Shown here: piece after piece, positions 23,401 to 31,391 of the stretch
How the letters are laid out: each line of letters begins with the position of its first letter
Numbering within the stretch: position 1 is the first letter of the stretch
NCBI GenBank assembly: GCA_012934845.2
Contig: WNNJ02001926.1
Location: forward strand, 1-64,000
Direction of reading: 5' to 3'
Source: Pomphorhynchus laevis
Lineage: Eukaryota; Acanthocephala; Palaeacanthocephala; Echinorhynchida; Pomphorhynchidae
DNA: 64,000 bases
Made by a program: the position numbers and the translations under genes
Notes under the pieces: generated by a model
What the model saw: only the letters and a program-made list of their open reading frames with translations
Database searches by the model: none
Told to the model about the DNA's origin: nothing

Positions 23401-26400
23401 ATCCTCAATGCCATTAAGCTATCAAACAAATTCTAGTGTCAAAATTGACATATCTCCGGAACCCGATTTCTTGTCGTATTTGACTCTGTTTTTGTTTAAT
23501 AAGGGAACAATCTATGTTATTTATCAGGTTGATAAATTATTTATACAGGTTGATAATGTTCATCGAAAATTTAATAATTTTTTGTCCACTTTGCCTCTTC
23601 TATTAAACGCCAAAAACATGTGCCATGGATAAATAAATACGCTGATTTAGCTGTTTGCAAATTTAATAACTTAAATAAAATTGTTCTTTTTAATAAATCG
23701 AGAATTTTCAAATCTTATAATTTGTTGGGCATTTGAAATGCCGAACAAATTGTTTTATTTAATTTTAATATTGACCTCTCATAGAATAAAATCTGTATGT
23801 AAATATAGAGCGCTTAATAACTATATAAAAACGAAGTATTTGTTTGTTGAAATCATATCGATGGTATCCCTTTATTACTTTATATCCGTTCATGATATTG
23901 TTTATTTTGAATATTTTTTCGCATTTGATGATATTGCAATGTGACTTATGTACAGATGAATTAACACCTCCTCAAGGTCCTATTAAATTCGATTCATTTA
24001 CTAATGACGGCGATAATGCTGATTTTAAATCACCTGCAAATTCACCGTCTCCGTCGGCTTCTGGAGCGGTTCAACCTTCGTCACATTTAGCTGTCACGTC
24101 AGCTAGTTCATCGTCGTATACAGATGAAACGCAAACCGAGCACGAACAAGATCAAGGGCAACAAAAGCAGCAGCTTAGCGCCTGTCCGGAATCATTTCTC
24201 GGTGAACATCATAATCTTGTCGATCTTGATAATTTAGCCGACAAGCCGAAGCGTAAGCTCTATCTATATATCTCTTAATTCTATTTTTAGTTATTTTGAT
24301 TTCTTTATTTAATTAATTTTATTGCAGTTCAATTATAAATATATATTTTTTAAAAAAGCATCCTTAATAAAAAATAATAATTAACTTAGTTTGCATTATT
24401 AAAATTGTGGCTATTTTATTTATAATACTATGAAAGAACACGGATCTATTTGATTTTAATATATTTTTCATCAATCAATTTTATATCATAGACGGAGACT
24501 TTCCTGCCATTCCTCCTCCTGATAATCATCGCTCGAGTTTTCAATTTTCACATGAGCAAAAACAACCATCAATTGCCGCCCCGACTAATCAAAACGATAA
24601 TTTATTTGGACTTTTAGATGAATGTATGTTACATCAATGCTGCTGCTTTAAACGCTTCCGCTGTTTCTCGCTGCTCTGCTTGTATCTTCTCTTATTTTGA
24701 GATTTGACCGCTGTGTTACGTTGTCTTAGTTGTTACACTTTAACACCTAATAATATAGAAGCAATTCCTCTCTTGACAATCGATGCCAATTAATTGAAAT
24801 ATTCGCTAAAGTCTGGTAGCTTTATTGAACTTTCTCTCTGTAGTAGAAATACGTAAATATAAGTATGTCATTAAATCTATTTGACTTTAAACACTAGTCA
24901 TCTGTCAGTTAGTTGGATTATTTCTTTGTAGCAGAAATCCTCAATGCCATTAAGCTAGCAAACAAATTCTAGTGTCAAAATTGACATATCTCCGGAATCC
25001 GATTTCTTGTCGTATTTGACTCTGTTTTTGTTTAATAAGGGAACAATCTGTGTTATTTATCCTCTGAACAAATTAAGAATCGGTGATGTCTATGTTCCCT
25101 ATAGAATTGCAACTCGTATAGCGGAGATAAGAGCAAAATACAAATTTATAATATTATTTATAGATACATTATAGTTAAAGTATTAAGCGATATGTGGACT
25201 GATTCAAAACGTTTGCACAAATTTTCGCATCAAACTGTATGTTTGATGTTGAAAATAATAAAAATGCGCATATTATTGATATTTATTGAATTTATTAAAT
25301 TATGAATTTTATTGATGTTTATTGAATTTTACTGAATTCTTTATTAAATTTTATTGAGGAATATGGGTCGAAACCTGATAACAGATCAGTTTCTTCTAAT
25401 GACCTCTAATCCTTATACTCGTTTGTTATAAAATTAGTCAATTTATAAAAATTAGTTTTTATATTTAATTTCAATTTTAAATTTTAAGTTGATATAAGTT
25501 ATATGAAATCTTATATAATAATTATTAATTATTATTTAATTATTTATTAATTAATTATTTTATTTTTATTTGTGATCATGTTTAATTTATAAATAATTTA
25601 AAATACGTAGACTCAGTTATCTGATCTAATTTGATGTAGGACACTCATCTAGACATTCTTAATTCATAATATAGCCCAACAATAGTACTCTAAATTTCAG
25701 TAGTGATGGACTCATTAGCTGCTGATTTAATACCTACAGTTCGCGATCCGGCTTTTTATATTAGCGGACGAGCATTTGATTTTTCAATGTTTCATGGTTT
25801 TACTTAATTAAAGACTAAAATTTTATAACTTTAATTGAAATTATTTCTTATGTCAAATTAAATCATTATTGATAGGATAAGATTCAATCGGTGATTTAAT
25901 AGCGTTGATTTATGGATTATTTTGATACTTTATAGTTGTACGGAAAACTATTTAATGTTAACAAATAAGGATATGTAGGATGGAAACAAATGTTGGATAA
26001 ACATGGATTTATTTTAACGATTTAAAACATCCATTTTTAAGTAGGCAATATATCCCACATAATTTATAACTCAGCATATGAATAATGTCTTAGATAAATT
26101 ATTTCGCTTCAAATAAAGTGCAATATTTAATTTGCTGCTTTGAAGTTCTTCTGGATACGATTTAAGAACGGCTATTAATTTGAATATTATTATTGTTTTT
26201 GAAAAATAAATGATTAAATTTAATTTAATTTGAAATGATCAATTTAATTGAATGCATTTATCATTTTAAATTAAATCGTAATTGACACGAAACTTTACCT
26301 TTAATTTGATTGTCAAACTAGCCATCACTATTTAATTATTTTTATTTAACTTTAATTTTCTGTGCAGCACTTGTTCCTATCGAAATCGATAACATTAATC

Positions 26401-27963
26401 TGCCAATCTTAAATCACAGTTTAAAGCCACAGCATTACACAACATTTCAGTATCGATGAACCTCATCAGTTTCTTATCCAATATTTACATTTCCAATATC
26501 TCTCCTGTTTATGACAACTGACGACTATCGCTTCATTCGCTGCTTGCATAGCTTCACTGAATCAAATGTTTTATTACATTTTACAAATTATTTTGTTCGA
26601 TAATTTTTATATTAGTTAAACATTTTATATTATTTTTTATATTAGTAAAAGGATAATATTATTAAATAATGTTATATATTATTTCGATTACATTTCACAA
26701 GTTTAATTGAATTTGTTACTTATTTTTAATTAAATATTGGTATGGGATCAGCAGCTGGTGAAGCTACCAATTAATATTGACGTGTAGCTTACGGCTGTTT
26801 GTCGTTTGTAGGATTTAAGAAAGTGCAAATTAGTGTCAACAGCAATTTAATAATAATAAGTTTCGCATAAGATATTAAACTTTAGTTTAAAATAAAGATG
26901 TTTACGTATATCTATAAATGTATACATGCTAATTTTTAAAATTGGTATGTCAAGAATATATTAATATTAATATCATATTAAAATTAATATAATATTAATA
27001 TCTTAATATCAATATTAAAATTCACAGCAGCATATCTGTACATCAAATGTCTGTAAAATAGCCAAGTAAACCCCTTATTGAGAAGCATCGGATTTATAAC
27101 ACAGTACGATGATCAGTCTAATAAGCGATAAACGATTTTTATAATATTAAACTTTATATTTTTTCAATATTATTTCATCAATAGAAAACGAGTGATTTTT
27201 TTCTATTTTGTATTTTATAAAAAATGCTATAATGATTGATTGTAAAAATACCGGGTACATTTTATCTCGATCGTGCATACAAATACATTTTGTTGTGCAA
27301 CCTTATATTGAACACAAACCGTTAATAATTATTTTCATTGTATCTCCCGAAATATATTTGTCAAGAACTAAATAATAAATCTACGAGTATCTATACCTGT
27401 TGATTTTGTGCATATTTGTTTTTCATTGCATTGAAAATGAGGTTGTGCGATGTAATCAATATTATTACTGCCATCAAGACATATACTATTATGAGAATTT
27501 GTTTCCGCCTTTCGTAATCCCAATTCCCACCTGCTTTATGTTCACAATGAACAAAGTTGTAAATGTGTACATTAAATAGAATTAACTATTGTTCAGTCCT
27601 ATCTTGTTCAGATTTATTCAACAAACGCATCATAAACTTTTAAAAATGTTTCTTATGTTATCGATTTTGCTTATTTTTCATTATTTAGCTTCAACTAACC
27701 CATTCGTGCTAAGTTCAATGACGTCCTCTAAGCCTACTAGCAATCCTTTCATGCAGTCTCAAAGTAAGGCTCCAACGCTGAACGAGCTAGCTATGAAAAA
27801 CAGTGATGATTTTAAGATTACTGACGATAAAGGAATGTTCGATTCCACTCTGCCTTCACCTTTGATAGCATCAAATACCAGCATGTTTCCTACAACACCA
27901 CAAACAACCACTAGTAACAACAGGACCAACAATAATATTAATGACTTGAATCCGTTTATATGA
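10737..27963 (+). CDS. Epsin (ENTH-domain endocytic adaptor), nine exons
   Basis: The exons that I read join in phase at 10737-11400, 11472-11543, 12626-12720, 18904-19027, 19077-19214, 19279-19368, 23956-24252, 24492-24623 and 27689-27963. Together they give 629 codons including the TGA stop. The order is that of animal epsins. An N-terminal ENTH domain (residues about 1-145; REATSNDPWGP, NDHGKNWRHVYK, DQGLNVREKAKQLV) binds phosphoinositides. A ubiquitin-interacting motif (EEEAIQMQLALALSKEEA) follows. Then come Trp-containing AP2-type motifs (NPW, APW), a PESFLG...LVDLDNL block, a clathrin box (LFGLLDE) and three NPF motifs, the last near the C-terminus (NPFI). Epsins couple ubiquitinated cargo and membrane bending to clathrin coats. 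The gene is the host's, and no stop interrupts any exon. The exon 1 donor is the least certain boundary. Fly liquid facets and vertebrate EPN genes are the homologues. Confidence 0.9.
11472..11543 (+). CDS. Epsin exon 2: first half of the ubiquitin-interacting motif
   Basis: This 72-nt exon lies between ATTATACAG and GTCAGT. In phase it reads DSKIAKDYAAPTNAEEEAIQ, then MQL, and is cut inside the UIM. The longer open frame across it in another phase (LIQRSLKITLL) is not the coding one. Confidence 0.85.
12626..12720 (+). CDS. Epsin exon 3: second half of the ubiquitin-interacting motif
   Basis: This 95-nt exon lies between ACATTTTAG and GTATGT. It reads ALALSKEEAQTEEFRRNSEL and then DRRHPSFGDSRT. 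It completes the UIM begun in exon 2, in which the Ala and Ser of the LALxxS core contact ubiquitin. It ends in phase 0. Confidence 0.9.
12950..13050 (+). repeat. Short tandem repeat in epsin intron 3
   Basis: Words AATAATAAATTAGGGTAAGT and AAGTAACATTTTTAATAAT recur three or four times with small changes over about 100 bp. No function is apparent. Confidence 0.6.
13560..15066 (-). mobile_element. Family L2 LINE, 3' part of a copy split by a later insertion
   Basis: Minus-strand L2/CR1-group LINE whose 3' end is at about 13560 (TGGCAAATGCGTGC, AGCTGCACGCTTACAAG). Broken frames keep RT pieces: FNSSIRSRTFPSIWKC, FHVMQYADDILIYAHAPAY, and LDYC-like and LQRILNAAVRVLLRLR blocks. Several frameshifts are present. 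The copy stops at 15066 in the middle of the RT and resumes at 18415, so the 3.35 kb between was inserted later. Confidence 0.8.
15164..18337 (-). CDS. Chimeric ORF: RT end, restriction-like endonuclease and ubiquilin STI1-UBA
   Basis: One frame without stops runs for 1057 codons. Residues 1-200 are the end of a LINE RT (WYLDDG at 15-20; MGGLGLRS). Residues 311-390 carry the CCHC finger (C313, C316, H326, C330) and the PD-(D/E)XK-like RPAD...VDF pair (D375, D387) of restriction-like endonucleases found in R2/NeSL/CRE-type LINEs. From about residue 625 the protein is ubiquilin: NNPDLMCQTMEMI, RNHDRALINLERLPSGY, QEPMLNVAHEQFGDNP, STI1-like blocks, and a UBA-like end (LVQMQTLGFHSRDTNLEELA). The ubiquilin UBL domain is absent, and no intron interrupts this part. 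The frame opens just after a TAG at about 18403 with no ATG until codon 138 (about 17926), so translation of the whole is doubtful. UBA domains bind ubiquitin and STI1 repeats bind chaperones or hydrophobic clients. Confidence 0.8.
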   Translation of the reverse strand: MVQISEIEGVSLNRWYLDDGIIGGTPIAVGEALARLAANFPAIGLSINWKKTEVIGREDKVDLIKNRCPWITLVNTTKNFTILGSPIGSKEHCSGYLVDVVLPSLRQTLDSLENLPDPQVAFILLRSCASAPRVNHLMRTIDPAFAEEFFRLFDRLILKCFSNITSIQPDKWAWMQACLPLKMGGLGLRSCFQHSQAAFLSSVDTVASQLNLDPLTFPGYEFVKSIIPQHVGNPQTNQRGLSCHIDEVSRSRLLENADRFNTARLLAVSCPHACAWLQAVPSKATHMNLAPNEFVVLLRLWLGLSLWNSDYRCRRCLRMADKFGFHALTCQFGGHPGIRHDSLRDTVFQAAVSAGLRVAKEVPNLIRGLRERPADILFYKDPPLAVDFAVTNPQQNAYISMASEIPGYAASKYATCVKERKYKRKLEENGYSFTAAVVETYGGWNPQGEKLIRFIARSMSCRNGTPYCSTAGQLFQRLSVALMRGNAKAILKSLDEMGQPLLEKSLGFCDDPSPRLFSLSNLAQPEAQSVEIVHDSNIRSASVVKGDHSEVDMPVLQLMSPRRPSAYHSTSKQSNNASLSLQQSPTIKEGLISLQPNIDQHTYGTATLSRLTLAPFLNLPFGNSNCTEIQQNIFGTIQTNPHAVQNLLSNNLAQRLMSNPALLSSIKLNNPQMQRVREQNHEVSQFVNNPDLMCQTMEMIRIPTTIQEITRNHDRALINLERLPSGYKVRQRIYRDFQEPMLNVAHEQFGDNPLNTYSSSSGTANTSQVGTENTNLLPNPVASQNTTFQIDSSSSYVSNSNRLESPLQSTSSENTNRYSTMNPQQLLVVDAENPLMLFDMLRASSFNPNMNNSLCDPGILLNLLKILLNLLRTYEFIQDEGQREQVHRVIHEFMSQWPIPEICALCTNTRALRTIVQILKNLIRLRDTSPQVYSQLISSNISGLVDNQMNSQPTSSDVDSFRSPSNRQTAYATTVFQNLQYSNQDYTASLFQPLDRLHLQQHQPTNQQPNQTQEHLYASELVQMQTLGFHSRDTNLEELAASMGDAKMAVERNEDFD
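18358..18394. repeat. Inverted repeat at the 5' end of the chimeric insert
   Basis: AAAATAGAACTGGA (18358-18371) and its exact complement TCCAGTTCTATTTT (18381-18394) are separated by 9 bases. The inner copy is RT coding sequence; the outer copy replaces the expected upstream RT codons. This is a typical scar of a snap-back or template switch when a LINE insertion ends. Confidence 0.75.
18415..18745 (-). mobile_element. Family L2 LINE, 5' part of the split copy
   Basis: This continues the LINE left at 15066. The minus strand reads LPNKTSPSDTIPTHLLKNIC, then SSILPFL, the block just before the RT in the other copies. The first AAGGG bases continue directly from the GGTTAGG at 15060-15066. Further 5' sequence fades out before 18750. 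Confidence 0.75.
18904..19027 (+). CDS. Epsin exon 4
   Basis: The acceptor is GTGTTTTAG and the donor CAG/GTTGAA. It reads LQKTGKNASENDLIGIFDSS and then LNMSSKNLGQHDTLLVNRPVS. The acidic DLIGIFD block resembles the short clathrin or AP2 contact motifs in the flexible middle of epsins. Confidence 0.8.
19077..19214 (+). CDS. Epsin exon 5: Trp-containing AP2-type motifs
   Basis: In phase with exon 4 it reads ANPWISQPSNN, DDVWGTPSAPW and NADWNSKYAE. NPW and APW take the place of the DPW motifs that bind the AP2 alpha ear in vertebrate epsins; this assignment is by position and is an inference. The donor is GTATGT. Confidence 0.8.
19279..19368 (+). CDS. Epsin exon 6
   Basis: This 90-nt exon lies between TTGTTTAG and GTAAGT. 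It reads SSFSTTSSNPAKSDPSKILD and then VAKELNHFLN. It is low-complexity linker followed by a short helix. The splice sites and phase support it; no known motif is seen. Confidence 0.7.
19860..20290 (+). repeat. Degenerate tandem repeat in epsin intron 6
   Basis: A unit of roughly 30 bases built from ATCTTCATGAATCTAAAATG and TTCATAATCTTTA is repeated about a dozen times with many substitutions and length changes. It looks like an old minisatellite. Confidence 0.65.
20825..22090 (+). mobile_element. Penelope-like reverse transcriptase, copy 1, degenerate
   Basis: Plus-strand pieces in shifting frames keep the order of a Penelope-type RT: ILYWNPKLHKNPIKPRF, YDFSTLYTNL, then VKGVPMGGNSS (about 21490), FRYIDDICVFNSNNF and FLDMNIKLTL (in the open frame 21536-21838). 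Several frameshifts and stops separate them. The tail after 22000 resembles the 3' region of the copy at 40.8-42.0 kb. It lies in epsin intron 6. Assignment to a Penelope subfamily is not possible by eye. Confidence 0.65.
22639..22770. repeat. Fold-back (MITE-like) element, about 132 bp
   Basis: TAAAACTGGTTGGAAA at the left is mirrored by TTTCCAACCAGTTTTA at the right. The arms continue inward (TATACCTTTAT and ATAAAGGTATA) to a short AT-rich loop at about 22700-22712. Nearly the whole element would fold into one hairpin. It has no coding capacity. Confidence 0.7.
22846..23230. repeat. Inverted-repeat pair with about 85-95 bp arms
   Basis: The arm at 22846-22941 (AGAGTTCGATTACATGCAG ... GCCGGCAGCACTCATCAGTA) is matched in reverse complement by 23147-23230 (CTGATGAGTGTTGCCGGC ... 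CTGCATGTAATCGAACTCT), with about 205 bp between. Some internal bases differ, so it is old. It could be a non-autonomous transposon or two opposed copies of a small repeat. Confidence 0.65.
23358..23525 (+). repeat. 168-bp direct repeat, copy 1
   Basis: This matches 24894-25061 with about three base differences. The two copies bracket epsin exons 7 and 8. No clear coding function is seen; the open frame over it is probably chance. Confidence 0.8.
23956..24252 (+). CDS. Epsin exon 7
   Basis: The acceptor is TATGTACAG and the donor GTAAGC. It begins with ELTPPQGPIKFDSFTNDGD, passes through a Ser/Gln/Glu-rich linker (about residues 30-75), and ends with CPESFLGEHHNLVDLDNLAD. The PESFLG...LVDLDNL block is a hallmark of animal epsin tails. 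G+C content here is clearly higher than in the surrounding introns. Confidence 0.9.
24492..24623 (+). CDS. Epsin exon 8: clathrin-box exon
   Basis: In phase with exon 7 it reads HGDFPAIPPPDNHRSSF and ends with NDNLFGLLDE. LFGLLDE fits the L-hydrophobic-x-hydrophobic-acidic clathrin box that docks on the clathrin terminal domain. The donor is GTATGT. Confidence 0.85.
24894..25061 (+). repeat. 168-bp direct repeat, copy 2
   Basis: This is about 98% identical to 23358-23525. It starts CTAGTCATCTGTCAG and ends GTTATTTATC in both copies. It sits in intron 8. Confidence 0.8.
25370..25660 (+). mobile_element. Penelope-like element 3' end, solo fragment
   Basis: This shares TCTAATCCTTAT and, about 200 bp on, AATACGTAGACTCAGTTA with 52376-52645; AATACGTAGACTCAGTTA also occurs in reverse near 63650. 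The same repeat follows the RT copy at 40.8-41.7 kb, so I read it as the 3' terminal region of that element. Confidence 0.6.
26428..26540 (-). other. Conserved RNA-like motif, antisense copy
   Basis: The minus strand holds GAAGCGATAGTC and, about 70 bases later, CTGATGAGGTTCATCGATAC followed by TGAAATG. The same two blocks in the same order occur on the plus strand at 60910-60990. CTGATGA...GAAA is the order of a hammerhead ribozyme core, and Penelope-type terminal repeats are known to carry hammerheads, but the stems here are poor. Confidence 0.4.
26750..26815 (+). other. Related RNA-like motif, diverged copy
   Basis: CAGCTGGTGAAGCTACCAAT and GTAGCTTACGGCTGTTTG line up with CTGATGAGGTTCACTAAT and GTAGCGTACGGCTGTTGG at 60970-61015. 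The core bases have changed. Confidence 0.35.
27689..27963 (+). CDS. Epsin exon 9: NPF motifs and C-terminus
   Basis: The acceptor is TTATTTAG. The exon reads STNPFVLSSM, then SNPFMQSQSKAPTLNELAMK, and ends DLNPFI before TGA. The three NPF tripeptides are ligands for EH domains (Eps15, intersectin). APTLNELA matches the conserved block before the end of animal epsins. The exon starts in the right phase after exon 8. Confidence 0.92.
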
Positions 27964-28200
27964 AGAGGATTATGTGAAAGCAACTAAACTAAATAAAATA
28001 CTCAAAGCACATTTTTTCTCCACTGAAACACCTGATTTTCTGTGATTTAAAATTTTACTGACATATTTCAATAGCTGCCGTTTATAGAAAAATAACGTAC
28101 TTCTCTTCCTCTATCTCTATTCTTAAAACATTTATCTATTTAATTGTTTAGAGAGTTTAAATAAAAAGAGAGCAATAGAAAAAGAAAATTACTGTTCACC
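27964..28200 (+). other. Epsin 3' untranslated region and flank
   Basis: AT-rich sequence follows the TGA. AAATAAAATA near 27990 and TAAATAAAAA near 28155 are possible polyadenylation signals; I cannot choose between them. Confidence 0.4.
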
Positions 28201-28500
28201 ATTTTTTCGACTATTGCAATAATGAAAATTAAACAGCATAAATATAATTTAAAAACGTGTGATACTTCATCAGCATTAGTTAATCATTGTCTGAATTATA
28301 ACCACGAACCTGATTTTTTTAGTTATAAGATCTTGGAAAATGAAAACAGCCTATCCAGACGCCTGATACGAGAAAGTATACACATTCATAGTTATTCTAA
28401 CACAATGAATGGGAATAAGATCAATTGAAAGTTAGTTATCCTTACTAGCACACTACAAAATCGGTAGAGTTTTCATCGTTGGTTTCTTCCGTTTTTATTA
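28200..28500 (+). mobile_element. Penelope-type C-terminal fragment (endonuclease end) and terminal repeat
   Basis: A 68-codon frame (28222-28428) reads TSSALVNHCLNYNHEPDFF, then SLSRRLIRESIHIHSYS. This pattern (S-x-L-x-x-H ... H-x-x-D/N ... R-x-x-x-E-x-x-x-I) is the end of the GIY-YIG endonuclease of Penelope-like elements. The following bases (GAAAGTTAGTTATCC ... GTTGGTTTCTTCCGTTTTT) recur in the tandem repeats at 31.4-31.8 and 35.8-36.1 kb. A family L2 LINE then interrupts it. Confidence 0.65.
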
Positions 28501-28620
28501 ATAATAATATAAATAATACAAATTTATTTAATGTGGCAAAGGCGTACAAGCTGTACGCTTACAAGTCCACAAACAAAAATGAAAAAGTCAAGCAGATAAA
28601 TTGTTTTAATGGGATCGGAT

Positions 28621-30185
28621 TTGTCATTTGAAGCACGGCAAGGAAGTTGATTGGCGTATATGAATAAGCAGATGGTTCCACGATAGAGGAGCAGCCACAA
28701 TAAAGGAGCAGAGTCCAAAGGAGGTAGAGTAGTTTAGGACATGTAAAAGAAGGGAATTACAGGAACGCAAGGAACAGTAAACAGGACGAGAATTATCAAG
28801 AAAATGAAGATTGAGAAATGAAGGGGTATGAAGAGTTACAAGGCGGAAAGCAACGATAAGAAGACGAATTTGAACACGACAATAAATTGTAGGCAAATCG
28901 AGAGAAGCAAGATGGTGGGATGTATGATCAAAACGACGAAGACGGAGGAGAATTCGAACGGCTGCGTTGACGATGCGTTATAGGGGAAGAAGAGTGGATT
29001 TAGGTGAGTTGGAAAATAGACTAAGACAATAATCGAGTCTAGAAAAAAGGAGAGAAAATATGAGAGTCATACAAGAATGGAAATCAATCAATCTACGAAC
29101 TTGACGGAGGTTGCGGAGTATCAAGGTAGATGAGCGTACTTTATCTCTAACGAAAGGTTTAAGTGAAAGTCGGTTGTCAAAATGGAAGCCTAGGAAAACG
29201 AGATTATCAACGATAGGAATAATTGTAGAATTTAATGATACGGAGGGAGGTTCGAAGCCGAGGCGTTGAGGTAGGATCCACATAATTTTGGATTTATCAG
29301 GATTCAGAGAAAGGCGAAGGGAAGAAAGATGATTGGAAATTGAAACAAGACAGTCGGAAGCAGAAACACTAAGATCGTGAATACGATAAACATGTGCATG
29401 AGCATAGATGAGAATGTCATCAGCATATTGCATAACATGGAAGTTAAATTTATAAGAAATCGAAGACAAATCACCAAGAAGAAGAGAGAAAAGCATAGGG
29501 CCTAATACGGAGCCTTGTGGAACACCGGACGGAATGGACGAAGGATGGGAGAGAGAAGAGTTAGAATAGACGCGAAATGTACGGTTTGATAGATATGAAG
29601 AAAACCATGATACAGTGGGTAAAGAGAAGCCATAATCATGACGAAGGCGATTGAGAAGAATCGAGTGATCGACGATGTCAAAAGCAGACGATAGATCAAG
29701 AGAAACTATGACACTACATAATTTATGATCGCGCGAGATGAGTAAGTTGTTATAAACTTTAAGACATGCAATTTCGGTAGAAGAATTAGAACAAAAAGCG
29801 GCTTGGAAGGGAGGAAATAAGTTAGAGGAAAAGAGATATATATTAACTTGCTTAAGAACGAGACGCTCAAGGAGTTTAGAAAGAGTTGGGAGAAGTGAAA
29901 TAGGACGGTACGAATATGGTAGTGAAGAGTCGATAGATTGCTTTTTGATGAGAGGACGAACAGTGGCGCATTTCCAGATGGAAGGAAATGTACGGCTACG
30001 GATGGACGAGTTGAACAATGTGGTTAGGAAGGGTAAGATAGAGGAGCAGATATTTTTAAGCAAGTGAGTGGGAATTGGGTCAGAAGGAGAGGTTTTATTA
30101 GGTAATGACAGCAGAACCGAAGAAACTTCATCAGACGAAACGGGAAGAAGGTGGAATAGTTCTGGGTGGGAAGTATTTAAAGAGA
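28621..30185 (-). pseudogene. RT domain of the internally deleted family L2 LINE
   Basis: The frame runs from about 30185 to about 28621 with one premature stop (TAA where related copies have CAA, in LLPLQRI, at 28978-28980). Motifs in order are YRPISLLPTLSKLLERL, SLDLSSAFDIVDHSILL, GVPQGSVLGPMLF, YADDILIYAHAH, FLGFHFDNRLS and SRLDYCLSLFSNSP. The order and wording place it in the L2/CR1/Daphne group of LINEs. No endonuclease precedes it and no RNase H follows. Confidence 0.8.
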
Positions 30186-30194
30186 AGAGTGGGT

Positions 30195-31108
30195 ATTAAT
30201 AAATAATCGATATTATTGAAGAGGGATGGGTTATCATCAGGAAGAATGGTTGCTAGGATAGACCTGAAAGCAGATACATCATCATCGAGGCGAGATTGTG
30301 GCGAAACAGATTCGGAAAGCTTTAAGTTTGATATGATTATACAGCGATCGCGCGAAGGAAAACGATTTCGTGGAAGTGGTGGACGGACAGAGCTGGTAGG
30401 AGTCGAGGCAGATGAGCAGATAGAAGTGGAAATGACAGGGGTGCTTGATAGAGAATTAATATTGGTTGGAGCAAGTGTGACAGGAGCGGAGTGTTGAATC
30501 GATTGATCAGAGATGTGACTGGAGATGATTTTAAATGAAGGATGTAAATTATTTGGAAGTGTTGCGTGGGAGGTAGAGTAAGGAGAATTTAGATAGGTTG
30601 GGGCATGAGTGACAGGAATGGAGTGTTAAATCACTTGATCGGAAATGTTACTGGAAATGATTTTGATGGAAGGATGCAAATTATTGAGAAGTGATGCGGG
30701 GGAGGTCGAGTAAGAAGCACGTGAAGATAATATAGAAGTTTGAGATTTATTTAGATTGGGGGAGGAATAGGAAAGAGGAGGTACGAGATGAAAAGCTTTA
30801 CCGTTAGCATTGTTAGAATGAGAAAGATTAATGGAAGTTTTGTACGTAGTTGAACGAGGAGTGTGTGAGAGAGTAGGTTCAATAATGGGATTATAAGATG
30901 CGAAGTCAGGTGTTGATGCGAGGGAAACATCTAAAACAGCATTGGTCTGAGTGGTCGTGTGTGATACAGGAGTAGAGGAGCAGGATAACTGTAGTAGTCG
31001 TATGTTTACGTTTATACACCGAGTGGTCGGATATTTTAACACGAACAAGTGTCTATACATCGCAATCTTTGGAATCGCATCCAACTTCAAAACTGGTATA
31101 ACCATCAT
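30195..31108 (-). pseudogene. Truncated ORF1 of the family L2 LINE
   Basis: The minus strand shows Ser/Thr/Pro-rich sequence (31108-30626), then in another frame RCIIISNLKLSESVSPQSRL and DDDVSAFRSILATILPD. The latter parallels CVIFANINESKS...DDVLSVRNILSSIF in the CR1-like ORF1 at 6.5-7 kb, which identifies it as ORF1. At least one frameshift separates the parts. The C-terminal half has been deleted. Confidence 0.55.
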
Positions 31109-31220
31109 TGCATTCCGATGTTGAAGATTCTTGATCAGGAACAGGGATCTGAGATCGCGTTTTTTTAAGCATGACCTTTTATCGATAGATTGAGCTCAAT
31201 CCGCGAGCGTAGCGAGCGTA

Positions 31221-31320
31221 ACTGACAGGAATAATCTGGAACTGACAGGAATAATCTGGAACTGACAGGAATAATCTGGAACTGACAGGAATAATCTGGA
31301 ACTGACAGGAATAATCTGGA
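31221..31320. repeat. Five exact 20-bp tandem repeats at a LINE 5' end
   Basis: ACTGACAGGAATAATCTGGA is repeated five times without a single change. It lies about 110 bp inside the 5' end of the minus-strand family L2 LINE. A small palindrome-like GCGAGCGTAGCGAGCGTA lies next to it. Tandem 5' monomers act as promoters in some LINEs; here that is inference. Confidence 0.95.
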
Positions 31321-31391
31321 ATGTATTTACTTTAGATCTCAAACTTTTTTAAGGTGGATCTCTTTACTTGAGATCTCAAAATTTTTTTATT

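Larger units (their letters stand above)
28501..31391 (-). mobile_element. Family L2 LINE, internally deleted but with both ends
   Basis: Minus-strand LINE inserted in the Penelope-type repeat array. The flanks share TTTTTATT on both sides (about 28490 and 31386-31394), which fits a short target duplication. From 5' to 3' it has an AT-rich leader, five 20-bp repeats (31221-31320), the N-terminal part of an ORF1, then directly the RT and a 3' end (TGGCAAAGGCGTACAAGC). The endonuclease region is missing: the ORF1 part stops near 30195 where RT-linker sequence begins. Confidence 0.75.

Noticed and set aside
23408-23944. Open frames upstream of epsin exon 7
   Set aside because: They overlap a repeat and AT-rich intron and show no conserved motif. 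The exon starts at the TACAG acceptor at 23955.
31221-31320. CRISPR-like array
   Set aside because: The 20-bp units are directly adjacent with no spacers, and the genome is eukaryotic. The same applies to the 22-bp array at 47.5 kb.
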